A stretch of DNA of 64,000 nucleotides from Cristatella mucedo (Eukaryota; Bryozoa; Phylactolaemata; Cristatellidae), in NCBI GenBank assembly GCA_009760855.2, contig WPIO01000002.1, positions 13,120,001-13,184,000 on the forward strand, given 5' to 3'. The translations under genes and the position numbers were made by a program. How positions within the stretch are numbered: position 1 is the stretch's first letter; every line of letters starts with the position of its first letter. Below, one piece after another: positions 1 to 10,560 of this stretch. The notes beneath the pieces were generated by a model, which saw nothing but the letters and a program-made list of their open reading frames with translations, was not told the origin of the DNA and did no database searches.

Positions 1-1802
1 AGGTCACTAGTGATCTCATCCTGGAGTTCATATCGAAATCAAAGAAGACAACAAGTCCTTTGAACCCTATCCCCACTGACCTGCTCTTACGTTGCATTGA
101 TCTGCTGCTGCCATGCATAACTAACATCTTTAATATGTCATTAGCCTCAGGTCATGTCCCAGCACCTTTCAAAAAAGCTGTAGTCAGGCCACTTTTCAAG
201 AAAGCGACACTAGACCAATATAACTTGAGCAACTACCACTCAGTCTCCCTTCTAGCATTCCTATCAAAGACACTGGAACGGGTCGTGGCAGACCAGCTGA
301 ACTCATATACTGAAACTTATGACCATGCTAGTAAGTTCGTCTCGCTTTAGAGCTAATCACTCCACAGAGTCAGCATTGCTTCGGGTGTACAACGACCTAC
401 TTAGGAATGCAGACATAGGTAGAGTGTCTCTACTTGTTTTTCTTGATCTTTCGGCAGCTTTTGATACTATCGATCCCAAAGTTCTTCTAGAGTGCCTCTC
501 ATCTCGCCTAGGCATCACTGGCACTGCTCTGCCTAGTGCTCAGGTCCTATCTCAGTGGGAGACTCCAGAGTGATGACGTGAATGGACAAAGATCATCTCT
601 ACCTCTGAAATATGGGGTACCTCAGGGCTCCGTGCTAGGTCCGGTTCTTTTCACGGTTTATGCTCTCCTTCTTGCTGATGTGATTGCCAAGCACAATCTA
701 GGCTTTCACTTCTATGCGGATGACACTCAGTTGTACCTTTGCTTTGATCCCTCCCAGCCTTCGACCACATCGAATTCTCTCAACTCACTTGCTGCACGTA
801 TTAATGACATCCACACATGGATGGCAGCAAATTTTCTAAAACTAAACGATGACAAAACTAACTTCCTAGTTATGGGCAAACCCAGTGTGCTTTAGAAATT
901 GGAAAGGAAGGCCGCCGCTCAAAATTGGCTCTGCCAGCATATCTCCAGTTGAATCAGCTCAAAATTTAGGTGTCATGTTCAAAAGTGACCTCTCGTTAGA
1001 CGACCACATCAGCTCCACAGTCAAGTCTGCCTATTCTCAGCTTCATAACATTGCTAAAATTCGGGCTTGTTTATAAAGGATACCACGTCTAAGTTGGTCC
1101 ATGCATTTGTAACATCCCGTCTTGATTTCTGTAACTCACTGCTTGCTGGCCTACCGGCATGTGCGATCAGGCGATTGCAGCTGGTGCAAAACTCTGCAGC
1201 TAGGCTTGTCTGTCGTGAGCGTCGCAGTTGCCACATTACTCCACTTCTCGCCGACCTGCACTGGCTACCAGTCAAGCAACGGATTGACTTCAAGGTTTTG
1301 TCGCTCACTTTTAGGTCTCTTCATTCTATGGCTCCAGCATATCTCTCAGATATACTACCCCATCAGGCCAAGCATCGTACCACCCGCTTTTCGGAATCCA
1401 ACAGTCTGGAAATACCTCGTACAAACCTCAAATCCTTTGGAGACCGTGCATTCAGCTCGTATGCTCCCAAAGCCTGGAACACCCTCCCGACCTGCGTCAG
1501 AACATCCCATGACCTGACCACATTTAAAAGAAACTTAAAAACACACCTATTTAGGACAGCATTTAGTGGGTCCCTGTGATTCGTCCTCCATGTGCTTATG
1601 TGTGCTGACACTGTGCATGCTGCCACTAACCACATTTGCATGCTGACCCTGTGCATGTCACCCCTAACCATATTATTCATCTCGTTTGTTTTTCAAGCAT
1701 GATTTTACTTACCATTCAATTGCATTTCACTTTACAGCAAATGTAAAGCGCCTAGAGAGAGATTGAGTTCTCTGAGGGCGCTTTATCAAATGAATTATTA
1801 TA
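1..1802 (+). mobile_element. LINE A copy 1: non-LTR retrotransposon RT fragment with 3' tail
   Basis: Reverse-transcriptase coding remnant of a Jockey-superfamily (CR1/L2/Rex1-like) LINE; the clade is inferred from protein resemblance only. The RT thumb-to-palm text is readable across frames: an RPLFKKA-type block at about 180-210, LDLSAAFDTID near 445-475, [10 protein letters not shown] near 615-645, and the catalytic YADD at 713-724. The typical C-terminal block ([12 protein letters not shown], then APKAWNTLP) lies near 1258-1490. The frame is broken by stops and shifts near 350, 570, 894 and 1075, so it is a dead copy. The 3' end carries a hairpin (1745-1790) and an (ATT)n tail. The 5' part is cut off by the window edge. 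Confidence 0.9.
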
Positions 1803-1972
1803 ACTATTATTATGTCACCCCTAACCATGTTATTCTTGTTTATTAAGCATGATATTACTCACCATTCAATCACGCTTCCCTTTGTAGCAAACGTGAAGCG
1901 CCTAGAAAGAGATTGAGTTCTCTGAGGGCGCTTTATCAAGTGCATTATTATTATTATTATTATTATTATTAT
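1803..1972 (+). mobile_element. LINE A 3'-end fragment next to the tail of copy 1
   Basis: About 170 bp that repeats the last part of LINE A: the ATGTCACCCCTAACCATG block, the GCGCCTAG...GGGCGCTT hairpin and an (ATT)8-type tail. It begins directly at the short ATT tract ending copy 1, so it looks like a second, heavily 5'-truncated insertion rather than a tail slippage product. Confidence 0.8.
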
Positions 1973-3351
1973 AACCTGGCCCTACTAGTCCCAAACTAAT
2001 TGTCATTGAATGAGTACAGTGTCTCAACATTCGGGTTAGCCTACTTACAGTTATAGAACGTTGCCAAAACCAGAGCCTGCGTATGCAAGAGTACGACAGC
2101 CAAACTAGCTCCTGCTTGCGGCAGCCAGTGCGCCCGGATTACTGAAATTACCTAGACTCTTAAGTTAACGTTTCCTTGGCAGCAGAGCTTAAGCAGCAGA
2201 GGACAGCAGCGATGCAGACTAATGTCTGAAGCGACCGCCGCAGCGTCAAGGAACGCCTTGCAAACTCAGCGGACTACCACGCCAGTCCGTACCTAAATGC
2301 TCGCGCGAGAGGCCCTACTGCCGGCAAGCGTCTTAGTAAAAATGGAAGACGGCTCTGCCGGGTGGGGGCACAGTATAGTATATCAACTGCAAACAAACTT
2401 TCTATCGACCCTAATAAGCTACGGGTGACCAGACATCTGCGATTTGTCTGATCTAGCATCCACCAACGCTCACGCACGATCAGATGTGCCGATTGATGAC
2501 GCAGGGCTGCACAGCTCGCCGGAGTACTGTTAGCTACAGCAGGAGGCGAAAGCTGGCATAGGACAACCGGTCCGCTATGCTGCTTCAAAAATTGCGTAAC
2601 GAACCTATCCACAATATGGTTGCACGAAGAAACCACCGCCACGGACTGCAGCCGACTCAAACCGCTCTCGGACGGAGACACGTCGGGTCCCGGCGGCCCA
2701 CCGTCACGTGGGACGTATAAATAACAGAAATGATTAGACCCTCCCTTGCAGCCGCTAGTGACTGCATTAAATGAATAAGCTCTCGCAAGGAGGCTATTTT
2801 TGGCTCGCATTACGCAACGATTTAGCCTCAGTGAAATGCCAATGTCTGAACAAAACCCTTTCAGATGCTCTACCGTGTCTACCGGTAGGACGAGGAAAGG
2901 TCTGCGTTGGAATTTCCAATACTGCCAATCGGGACTAAACGACATTTCCGGGCTGTGAATTAAGACAAGATGATGCACCTTGCGAATTGCAAGTGCCGAT
3001 ACCTGAGGCCTGTGGCCTATCCCAAGATTCCGACCTAGTCCCTCTAGCATGAGCACCCACTTGTACAAATGTACGCGTTGCCCTTACTTGAAGGAGTCGC
3101 GGCCCCGCCTCCTACTGCGGGGCTTGACGCACCCCCAGGAAAGAGGTTCTGCGTCTGGCTACAGCCTTACTTTTTTGCATGCGGACACGTGCCTTGCACA
3201 GACCCTCCCTCAAAAGACAGTCCTCGAGAGAGCAAGCGGCCTAGGTTGTCAGTTCTAGTAGTTTAGCGGTCTGCGACCACTGCTGTCAAGCCCGAGATCT
3301 AAATTAATTTTTCCTTCAGAAAATAGCTTTTTCAAGCAGGATACCGGCAAG
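1973..3351. other. Unassigned stretch with one long open frame (2274-3068, minus)
   Basis: No known domain is recognised. The minus strand is open for 264 codons at 2274-3068. The translation has no obvious low-complexity bias, signal peptide or transmembrane run. A frame of this length is uncommon but can occur by chance in about 50% GC DNA across a 64-kb window. It lies between two LINE copies and could be an unrecognised transposon piece. I would not call it a gene. Confidence 0.3.
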
Positions 3352-4653
3352 CGGGCATCAGTGGGACTGCTCTGCAGTGGTTCAGGTCCTACCTCAGTGG
3401 GAGACTCCAGAGTATTGACGTGAATGGACAACAATCATCTGAAGTACCTCTGAAATATGGAGTACCTCAGGGCTCCGTGCTAGGTCCGGTTCTTTTCACG
3501 GTTTATACTCTCCTTCTTGCTGATGTGATTGCCAAGCACAATCTAGGCTCTCACTTCTATGCGGATGACACTCAGTTGTACCTTTGCTTTGATCCCCTCC
3601 CCCAGCCTTCGAGCACCTCAAATTCTCTAAACTCACTTGTTGCATGCATTGATGACATCCGCACATGGATGACTGCAAATTTTCTAAAACTAAACGATGA
3701 TAAAACTAACTTACTAGTTATGGGCAAACCCAGTGTGATTCAGAAATTGGAAAGGCTGTTTCTCAAAATTGGCTCTGCCAGCATATCTCCTGTCGAATCA
3801 GCTCGAAATCTAGGTGTCATATTCCAAAGCGACCTCTCGTTAGACGACCATATCAGCTCCACAGTCAAATCCGCCTATTTTCAGCTTCATAACATTGCTA
3901 AAATTCGGGCTTGTTTAGATAAGGATACCACGTCCAAGTTGGTCCATGCATTCGTGACATCTCGTCTCGACTTCTGCAACTCACTGCTTACTGGCCTACC
4001 AGCATGTGCGATCAGGCGATTGCAGCTGGTGCAAAACTCGGCAGCTAGGCTTGTCTGTCGTGAGTGTCGCAGTTGCCACATTACTCCACTTCTCGCCGAC
4101 CTACACTGGCTACCAGTCAAGCAACGGATTGACTTCAAGGTTTTGTCGCTCACTTTTAGGTCCCTTCATTCTATGGCTCCAGCCTATCTCTCCGACATAC
4201 TCCCCCATCAGGCCAAGCATCGTACCACCCGCTTTTCGGAGTCCAACAGTCTAGAAATACCTCGTACAAACCTCAAATCCTTTGGAGACCGTGCATTTAG
4301 TTCGTATGCTCCCAAAGCCTGGAACTCCCTCCCGACCTGCGTCAGAACATCCCCTGACTTGACCACATTTAAAAGAAACCTAAAAACACACCTATTTAGG
4401 ACAGCATTCAGTACGTCCCTGTGTTTCGTCCTTCACGTGCTTATGCGTGCTGACACTGTGCATGCTGCCACTAACTACATTTGCATGCTGACCCTGTGCA
4501 TGTCACCCCTAACCATGTTATTCATTTTGTTTGTTTTTCAAGCATGATTTTAATTACCATTCAATTGCATTTCCCTTTGCAGCAAATGTAAAGCGCCTAG
4601 AGAGAGATTAAGTTCTCTGGGGGCGCTTTATCAAGGGAATTATTATTATTATT
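3352..4653 (+). mobile_element. LINE A copy 2, 5'-truncated with an intact RT C-terminal frame
   Basis: A 5'-truncated LINE whose coding part is uninterrupted from about 3354 to the stop at 4545-4547, roughly 398 codons. It includes [10 protein letters not shown] (about 3459-3488), the catalytic YADD (3558-3569) and the full C-terminal region through the [12 protein letters not shown] motif. No in-frame ATG marks the start, so the frame simply runs in from the truncation point. The 3' UTR, hairpin (about 4589-4631) and (ATT)5 tail match copy 1. The lack of stops suggests a more recent insertion than copy 1. Confidence 0.92.
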
Positions 4654-4789
4654 ATTAAGCGACCTTGGTCGAAAAGTCACCTGTGGTATAAGCTGGCGGA
4701 TGTGGTGCACTTTATTGGTGCTAGGAAATACTCGCACGGGTGAGTTCTTACTTGGTAGAGAAGAGGTCTCAACTAGTACAGAGTGAATG

Positions 4790-4940
4790 GGAATTCCGAA
4801 GCAGGGCTAAGGTGCTCGCCCCGGGCGGAACCAAGGTCTGGCCGAAGTCGTGGGCTCGAGCCCCGTGGCATATGCGAAGCGCCTGAGTAGAGACTTAGCT
4901 CTCTTAGGGCGCTACGAAAATTAATTATATCATTATAGAT
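4790..4940 (+). mobile_element. SINE-1: tRNA-derived SINE with LINE A-like tail
   Basis: The 5' part resembles a tRNA head (GGTGCTCGC, then a B-box-like GGGCTCGAGCCC at about 4850-4862). The 3' part is GCGCCTGAG...CTCTTAGGGCGCT followed by AATTAATTAT, the same hairpin layout as the LINE A tail. The family is better defined by the copy at 41270-41405, where an A box (TGGCGCAGTGG) is intact. Confidence 0.75.
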
Positions 4941-7100
4941 GAGCAGAATGCCCTCATACTAGGCAGTGAACTAGGTCATCTAAAAAATCCAAGTTTGGGG
5001 AGCTGGGACAGCCCATCACCCTGGAGAAAGCTGGAGCGAATGAGGATGAGGAAGAGATCGTACTAATAGCTCGCTTATACAGCACCCTAAGGGAACTTAA
5101 TCTCTATCCGAAAATTGCCTAAAAGAGAATCAATAACTACGGGTTAGCGACGTGCACCTTATCAAACGTGCAAAAGCAAACCTTTTTCATTTTATTTTAT
5201 TTTTATTAGCATGATTTTATTATTATGATCACTATTATTTCATTTTGTTGATTTTATTTCACTTTTATCCAGCAAGCATGGAAAAGAAAACATATCATTC
5301 TCGGCTAACGGTTATTAAGACATCGGGCGAGTAACATGTACTGAATCATGCGTAAGTAAAGTAAATCATGCACGTAAAGCACAAAGGAACAAAAACAGCC
5401 AAGCTCACCAGGGGTGGGGGGAGGCGAAAGGGAAGCTGACCGGAGCAGATCGTGTCTTTAGCCTGAGACTTAAGTGCTGCAAAAGTCATCGCAGGTTGCG
5501 ACCGCAGCCAGAAGCAAGTTCCAAACTTTTGGCAAATTCAAGCTGAAATACCAAACGATACCAATTTTGTGCCAGCTGTACGGCGAGCGGTCAAGATTCG
5601 GAGGAGTGGCTCGTGCGAGATTACAGGGCCGGGGTGTGGGCGTGGAGGTCGGGCACGGTCAGTGAGTGAAGCGACCTGTAAGCACGATTGGGGAAATCGA
5701 TACTCGATAGGAAGCTTCAGGGAGGCTGAGGCAGAAGAGCTGCGATCGTACAATCGCACCGATGGAAAAAAATAGTATTCCGTAACCACTCAACACATCA
5801 ACTAATTTAGGATGGCCATTTAAACTGGGCTCCGATCGCAGCCGAGCTATCTGCACGTGGGTAAGGAAAGTTTTTCCGCTTGCACTATATCAAAGCAACG
5901 TACGAGAGCTACTTAAACTGAGCTCCGATCGCAGCCGAATCGTCCTTAAATGGGCAAAGAAAGAAGCCCGTATGTACGCCACCATAGCCAGCCTGGGCTT
6001 CTTCAAAGCCAAAGTAACGGCCCCGTAAACCATAAAATGCTGCCCTCCACTAAGAACACGAGTCAGCACCGCAAACTCTGAGAGCTGGCTAAATAGTTCG
6101 CCGTGACCCAGAATCGAATGAGGCAAGTTGTAATCGTAGGAATAAAAGGATCGACATCTAATCAACAGTTTTGGCCAGTTTTGTGTGCGCCTGCTGCTTC
6201 TGCTTTGTAATTTTCGCCTGGTCACTAATGTATGTGAGTGCGCTATACAAAACTCTCCTGCGTAACACCCACCTGGTCTTTATGACTTTGTGGAGTTACA
6301 TACGGAGATACATTTCATTACATAGGTATGCCTCACCTGCGGCTAATAATTACGCCTTTCACTCAGCGCAGCCTACTCCTCACCTGCGGCCAATAGTTTA
6401 AGTCCGTTGACGCAGTGCAACGTCATGCCGCTAATGTACGTCATATTTCCCGACGTACCCGCTGTGATTTATCGAGCTCTCATGTGTGTACGCATTAACA
6501 GAAATAAATATAGAGTCTCGTTAATCGCTCACATCCACGCTGCGTCTCCACGAGACTCCACAAGAACTGCCGCCGTCGGAATCGCTGTAACAAAACACTA
6601 GTACCTAATTTCTGCCAGAACACAACGTCTCTAAGCTGACTACAATAGCAAACCACTATGCTCTTAGTTCCCTTCAAAACTGGATTAAACAACATCCAAG
6701 TATTTAAATGCGATCTCTTGAGATTTTTGCACTGGGGCAACTCTCAGGTTAGCCGCGATACTAGCCCTTGCCTTAATGGGTCTGACTAGGGCACCCAGAG
6801 CAACCCGTAGCGGCCGGATGTAGCCTAGTAGAATTGGGTAGGGGGACACATTAGTCAACCGGGAGCTGAGCGATGTGTCTGTCTGACAGCGAGATCCGCT
6901 CAGGTTAGAGCGGAGCTTTGGGCAGTCGAAGAGCGGTAGGGATGTGAACCGACTGATGTACTCCATTGGACAAAGAGCGAAAGGATTAACAGCTGGCGCT
7001 GTAGCCATCTATTAAGTTACAGGCGGAAGCGAAAAAGCCTGAGAACAGACACCTGGAGCGGGTCCGTGGAATTAGCAGCTAAGCGCAAGGTCAGGAGTTC
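4941..7100. other. No gene recognised
   Basis: AT-rich to mixed sequence with only short overlapping frames. At 5070-5110 there is a faint reverse SINE/LINE tail (ACCCTAAGGGAACTTAATCTC). Nothing else is identifiable apart from the diverged duplication at 5812-5960. Confidence 0.5.
5812..5960 (+). repeat. Diverged direct duplication around CTCCGATCGCAGCCGA
   Basis: Two blocks about 105 bp apart share TTTAAACTGGGCTCCGATCG / CTTAAACTGAGCTCCGATCG and a following GGGTAAGGAAAG / GGGCAAAGAAAG. This is an old imperfect tandem duplication of unknown origin. Confidence 0.6.
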
Positions 7101-7166
7101 AGAGATAGAGATAGAGATAGAGATAGAGATAGAGATAGAGATAGAGAGAGAGATAGAGATAGAGAT

Positions 7167-7252
<86 letters not shown>
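7101..7252 (+). repeat. Polypurine microsatellite (GAGATA)n then (GA)n
   Basis: About 152 bp of pure purine-rich repeat: AGAGATAGAGAT units up to about 7175, then uninterrupted (AG)n. The long open frames here on both strands (Glu-Ile/Arg-Glu one way, Ser/Ile-Leu the other) are artefacts of the repeat. Confidence 0.97.
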
Positions 7253-7254
<2 letters not shown>

Positions 7255-9949
7255 CACATTCAGGGTCGGGACCACCGCAAGCGACGCAGGCGCAGGGTGG
7301 CTTATTGTAGTAGGGCTTCGTGAGTTCGCTCGCAGTTAACTCCTTCGGTTCGGTGCGCGCCGCGTAAACGCGTAGGGTAGGTTCATATACTCGGCTTCGG
7401 GGGGAGTTCGCGCAGTTGACTCCGTCGGTCCGGCGCGCGGCGCCGCGAAAAGCGCTTGCGCCGGCGCGTAACCATCACTAACAGGCCCACAATAAACTGT
7501 CGGTTTCGGCGCCCATTTGTGGCCGCTTGTCTTTTGACCGCGCTGCAGCACTGCATAGCGCAGTTCACCGGTAGAGAACCTGGGTGACGAACGTCTTCGT
7601 GGTTACATTTGTCATCGCTTGCGCGCATTTTCGAGCGTCAGCGCGGTTACATTTTTATATTCCGTAGTTTTAAAAGGCACAAAAATGTGTCAATATTTAG
7701 ATGGATGCTAGTGCTTGCCATTAGGCTATTCCATCCGTACGAATCGTCGTCGTTTATCAACTCGGCACGTCGCGGTCATATTCCCAAAACTGCTCTTACA
7801 TCTCGCACCACGGTTCCCCTTACGGTGGCCACTTTGTAAAATAATCCAGTAAGACGCAGACATGTACTTTGTTTGCCGCATTTACACGATCAATTTTGCC
7901 ATAGGTTTTCAGTCGGTTTTGGCCACGGTCATTCCCAAAGCTCCACACTCAAAATAGTCACGGGTTCGCTGTAGTTTTAGTGGTAAGAAATGTCATCTTG
8001 CGACACATAATCGGTCCAGACTCGCGGCAAGGCGTTCCTTGTAGCGGCAGGAATCGGCGAGTCTCAAATAACCGAGTCGGCCGTGTTGCCTAAGCGTTAG
8101 TGTTGACCGTCTTGGAATTGATCGCTCCGCCAGAGAGCCCGCTTCTAAAGCTGCGACGGCGCTCGGCGCCGCATACTGGGCCGCATTCTTGACACTGCAT
8201 GGCTGGCGCAGGATTTGCATCCATCTGGGGGAACGGGAGTGCCATTCTCGCATGCCACTCGAACTGTTTTCCCTTTTTGTGTGTTCGATACTATTGAGCG
8301 CTTCCGTTACGAATCCCCTATATCGGTGTGCACGTTAGCCCAATAGAACTGCCTCCTCAGACACCTCAGTGTCTAACTTTAGTCCGTTCAAACCAAGGTG
8401 ACCTCTCACAGGCGTCATCGCGTGCTTCTGTCAAAACTATGGGCTTGACCTTCCAAATCACACCGTCTGCGAAGAAGGCGGGCGAGACGCTCGCCGAGAG
8501 CGCACGCGCGAGATGCTCGCCGAGCGGTCGTTGGCGGAGGTCCAGCTAGTCGCAACGACAGATGGCGGCCGGCGCACACAGTGCGGCGGCGGCGGCCTCG
8601 GACCGCGAGCTGCCGGCGGCGGAGACGCACGAGGTGCCAGCAGAGGACGCGCGCGCGAGGCGCTCGCGGCACACGGAGAGGCGGGGCTGAAGCGACCGCG
8701 GCAGGCGAGAGGGAGAAGGTCCGGGAGACGCCGGCGGTGGAAAGAGAGCGAGAGAGAGAAAGAGACAGCGCCTCTGGCCAGCGAGTCGGCGCCGACGGCA
8801 GAAGAGAGACTGCGGCGGCAGAAGAGAGCGTAGCGGCGTCGGCGGAAGTGCGCTACGCGCCCGCTAAGAAAGCGGGCGAGACGTCCGCCAAGCGGCGCGA
8901 GGCACGAGAGACGGGCGAGGCGACAGCGGCCGCGGTCTGGAAGACTACGGCTGCGGGAATTCGTGCGGTCTGAAAGAGAACGGCTGCGGGAATTCCTGCG
9001 GCGATGACTTCCGGCAATAAAGAGACGATTCAAACCCGTGCGGCAGGGGAAGAGGGCGCGAACCTAACCCTTGGATACGGGGAAAGACTAGCGGCAATGC
9101 CCCAGCGTTGCGAAGAGACTGATGGATTCAGCAGCCTGGCGGTTGCCAAGGGCTGCGCTCCAGCGTGCCTGCTGTAAGGTAGCCGCCCTGCATGGGGGAA
9201 CGGGCGTTTAATGCGTTAGATTGTGGCGGCGTTGTCGTGTTGTAAAGTTTCGTGCTGTTTCCTTTGTGTGGTGGTTCGATGTTACTTGTTTTGCTGACGA
9301 GCCTTTGATCTTGAGATCGCGGGGAACGTGGTCTTATGGCGCTGCCTGGACTTTTGGGTATGTCGGTTTATTGTTTATATGGGGTTAAGGTTTAATAAAT
9401 TTGTGCTTTATGGGGATGAGTCACGGCCAGGAGAGAAGGGGGCGCTGGGAACGCTGGCGCAGGGTGAGGACGGTCGCGACCCGTCGCGCTGCGAGCCCAA
9501 ATACAGAGTTGTTATCGGAGACTACGGCGTTTCTTTACCGTCGCTTACTTGCCGTCGGGGCGTCCAACTGCAGCCAGCAGACCGTTTGCGGACACCCACT
9601 ACCGCTGTAGAAGTCCCCGACGAAGTCTAAGCATGACCGCGTAGTGAGAGCCATAATACTGTGCGACTTCCCGGCGAAGAGACGCAGTTTGCGTCCGCAG
9701 CTTTCCGCTTTCACCTATTCACTCAGTGCATTAGTGAGAGTGCGAGTCTTTGCTAATTGCTACTTATTCGACGTATACGGCAAAGACTTCGTCGCCTCCA
9801 ACCCTAATCTGATTCATCATTCAGCGATACGTCGATCGCTTTCCTTACAGGCTTAATGTTAGCACCCAGCAGGACAAGCGCTACGGCTCAGGCTGGTTGC
9901 ACTACCGCGAGCCGTCACGGCTCAGGTGCGGTATCGTCGATTGTATTAT
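7253..9949. other. No gene recognised; contains a GC-rich CpG-dense block
   Basis: At 7320-7460 there are two diverged copies of a GTTCGC...GCAGTTRACTCC...GGTGCGCGCCGCG segment. From about 8455 to 9010 the sequence is strongly GC-rich and CpG-dense, with recurring GCGGGCGAGACG and CGGCGGC motifs. Both strands are open for long stretches (for example 8458-9033 minus), with Arg/Ser/Ala/Glu-rich translations typical of compositional bias. It could be a CpG island or an unrecognised 5' exon. I see no splice-supported gene. Confidence 0.4.
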
Positions 9950-10170
9950 TTTAACTTCTAAACCACTGAGCAAGTTGTCATGTCCATCCTTACACTTGGA
10001 CATGCCACCGCCAATCCTGTGGCTTCTAGCGTCGAAATCCAGAATATAAGGAACAGACGTGTTCGGAAACTTGAGAACAGGCACCGTTGCAAACGCCTCT
10101 TTCAAGTGTTTGAATGCGTCATCGCTTTCTACTGACGAAAACCCCACACTTAAATATATTTACCTAAGAT
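9950..10170 (-). mobile_element. Ty3/Gypsy LTR retrotransposon remnant (RT/RNase H junction)
   Basis: The minus-strand translation reads AFKHLKEAFATVPVLKF, then YILDFDA and GGGMSKCKDGHD. This is the hallmark connection between the RT thumb and the RNase H fold in Ty3/Gypsy Pol (typically AF..LK..L..APVL..PD, then DASD.GIG..L.Q). The Gly-Ile-Gly and acidic positions are degraded and the frame ends soon after. A single eroded piece; no LTRs or integrase were identified nearby. Confidence 0.7.
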
Positions 10171-10234
10171 TGAGCAACTTTTTTCAATTATGTTGCTCTT
10201 GGGTACAAAGTGCGTTTGCCAAATCTACTATGCG

Positions 10235-10560
10235 TAAAATAGGAATAATAATAATAATATATTTGCAAGTACCCTCAGAGAACTGAATCTCTTTCTAGGC
10301 ACTTTACAGATGCTGCATACAAAGAATTATCAAATGATTGGTGGTAACATCCGCAAGGAGCAAACAGAGTGCAGAGTGCAGGCATTTGCCTGCGAATCGC
10401 AGGGACCCAGTAAATACCGTAATGAACACAGCCTGATTAGCTTTTTTTTTTAATGGGGTCATGTCAGGGGACGTTGTGTCGTGCTCGATAGTGAGTTCCA
10501 GCCTTTGGGAGCAGGCGGACTAAAAGTGATTAAAGAACTAAGAAAGTAGCAATATTTTTC
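10235..10560 (-). mobile_element. Old LINE A-related 3' fragment
   Basis: The reverse strand shows the tail signature: AATAATAATAAT, then CCTCAGAGAACTGAATCTCTTTCTAGGCACTTTA, here split by two short insertions. The region continues with a TGAGTTCCAG...TTGGGAG block that also occurs in the elements at 43935-44400 and 59285-59905. It is clearly more diverged than copies 1 and 2. Confidence 0.65.

Noticed and set aside
1054-1680. Minus-strand frames inside LINE A copy 1
   Set aside because: Antisense of the RT coding region; the same frames recur in every LINE A copy.
5890-6225. 111-codon minus frame
   Set aside because: No recognisable domain, adjacent duplication and no splice support.
7017-7323. 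Overlapping frames rich in Ser/Leu/Ile and Glu/Ile/Arg
   Set aside because: Translations of the GA/GATA microsatellite on both strands.
8458-9033. 191-codon Arg/Ser-rich minus frame, possibly an SR-type protein
   Set aside because: Both strands are open and compositionally biased; no splice sites, start context or family motif.
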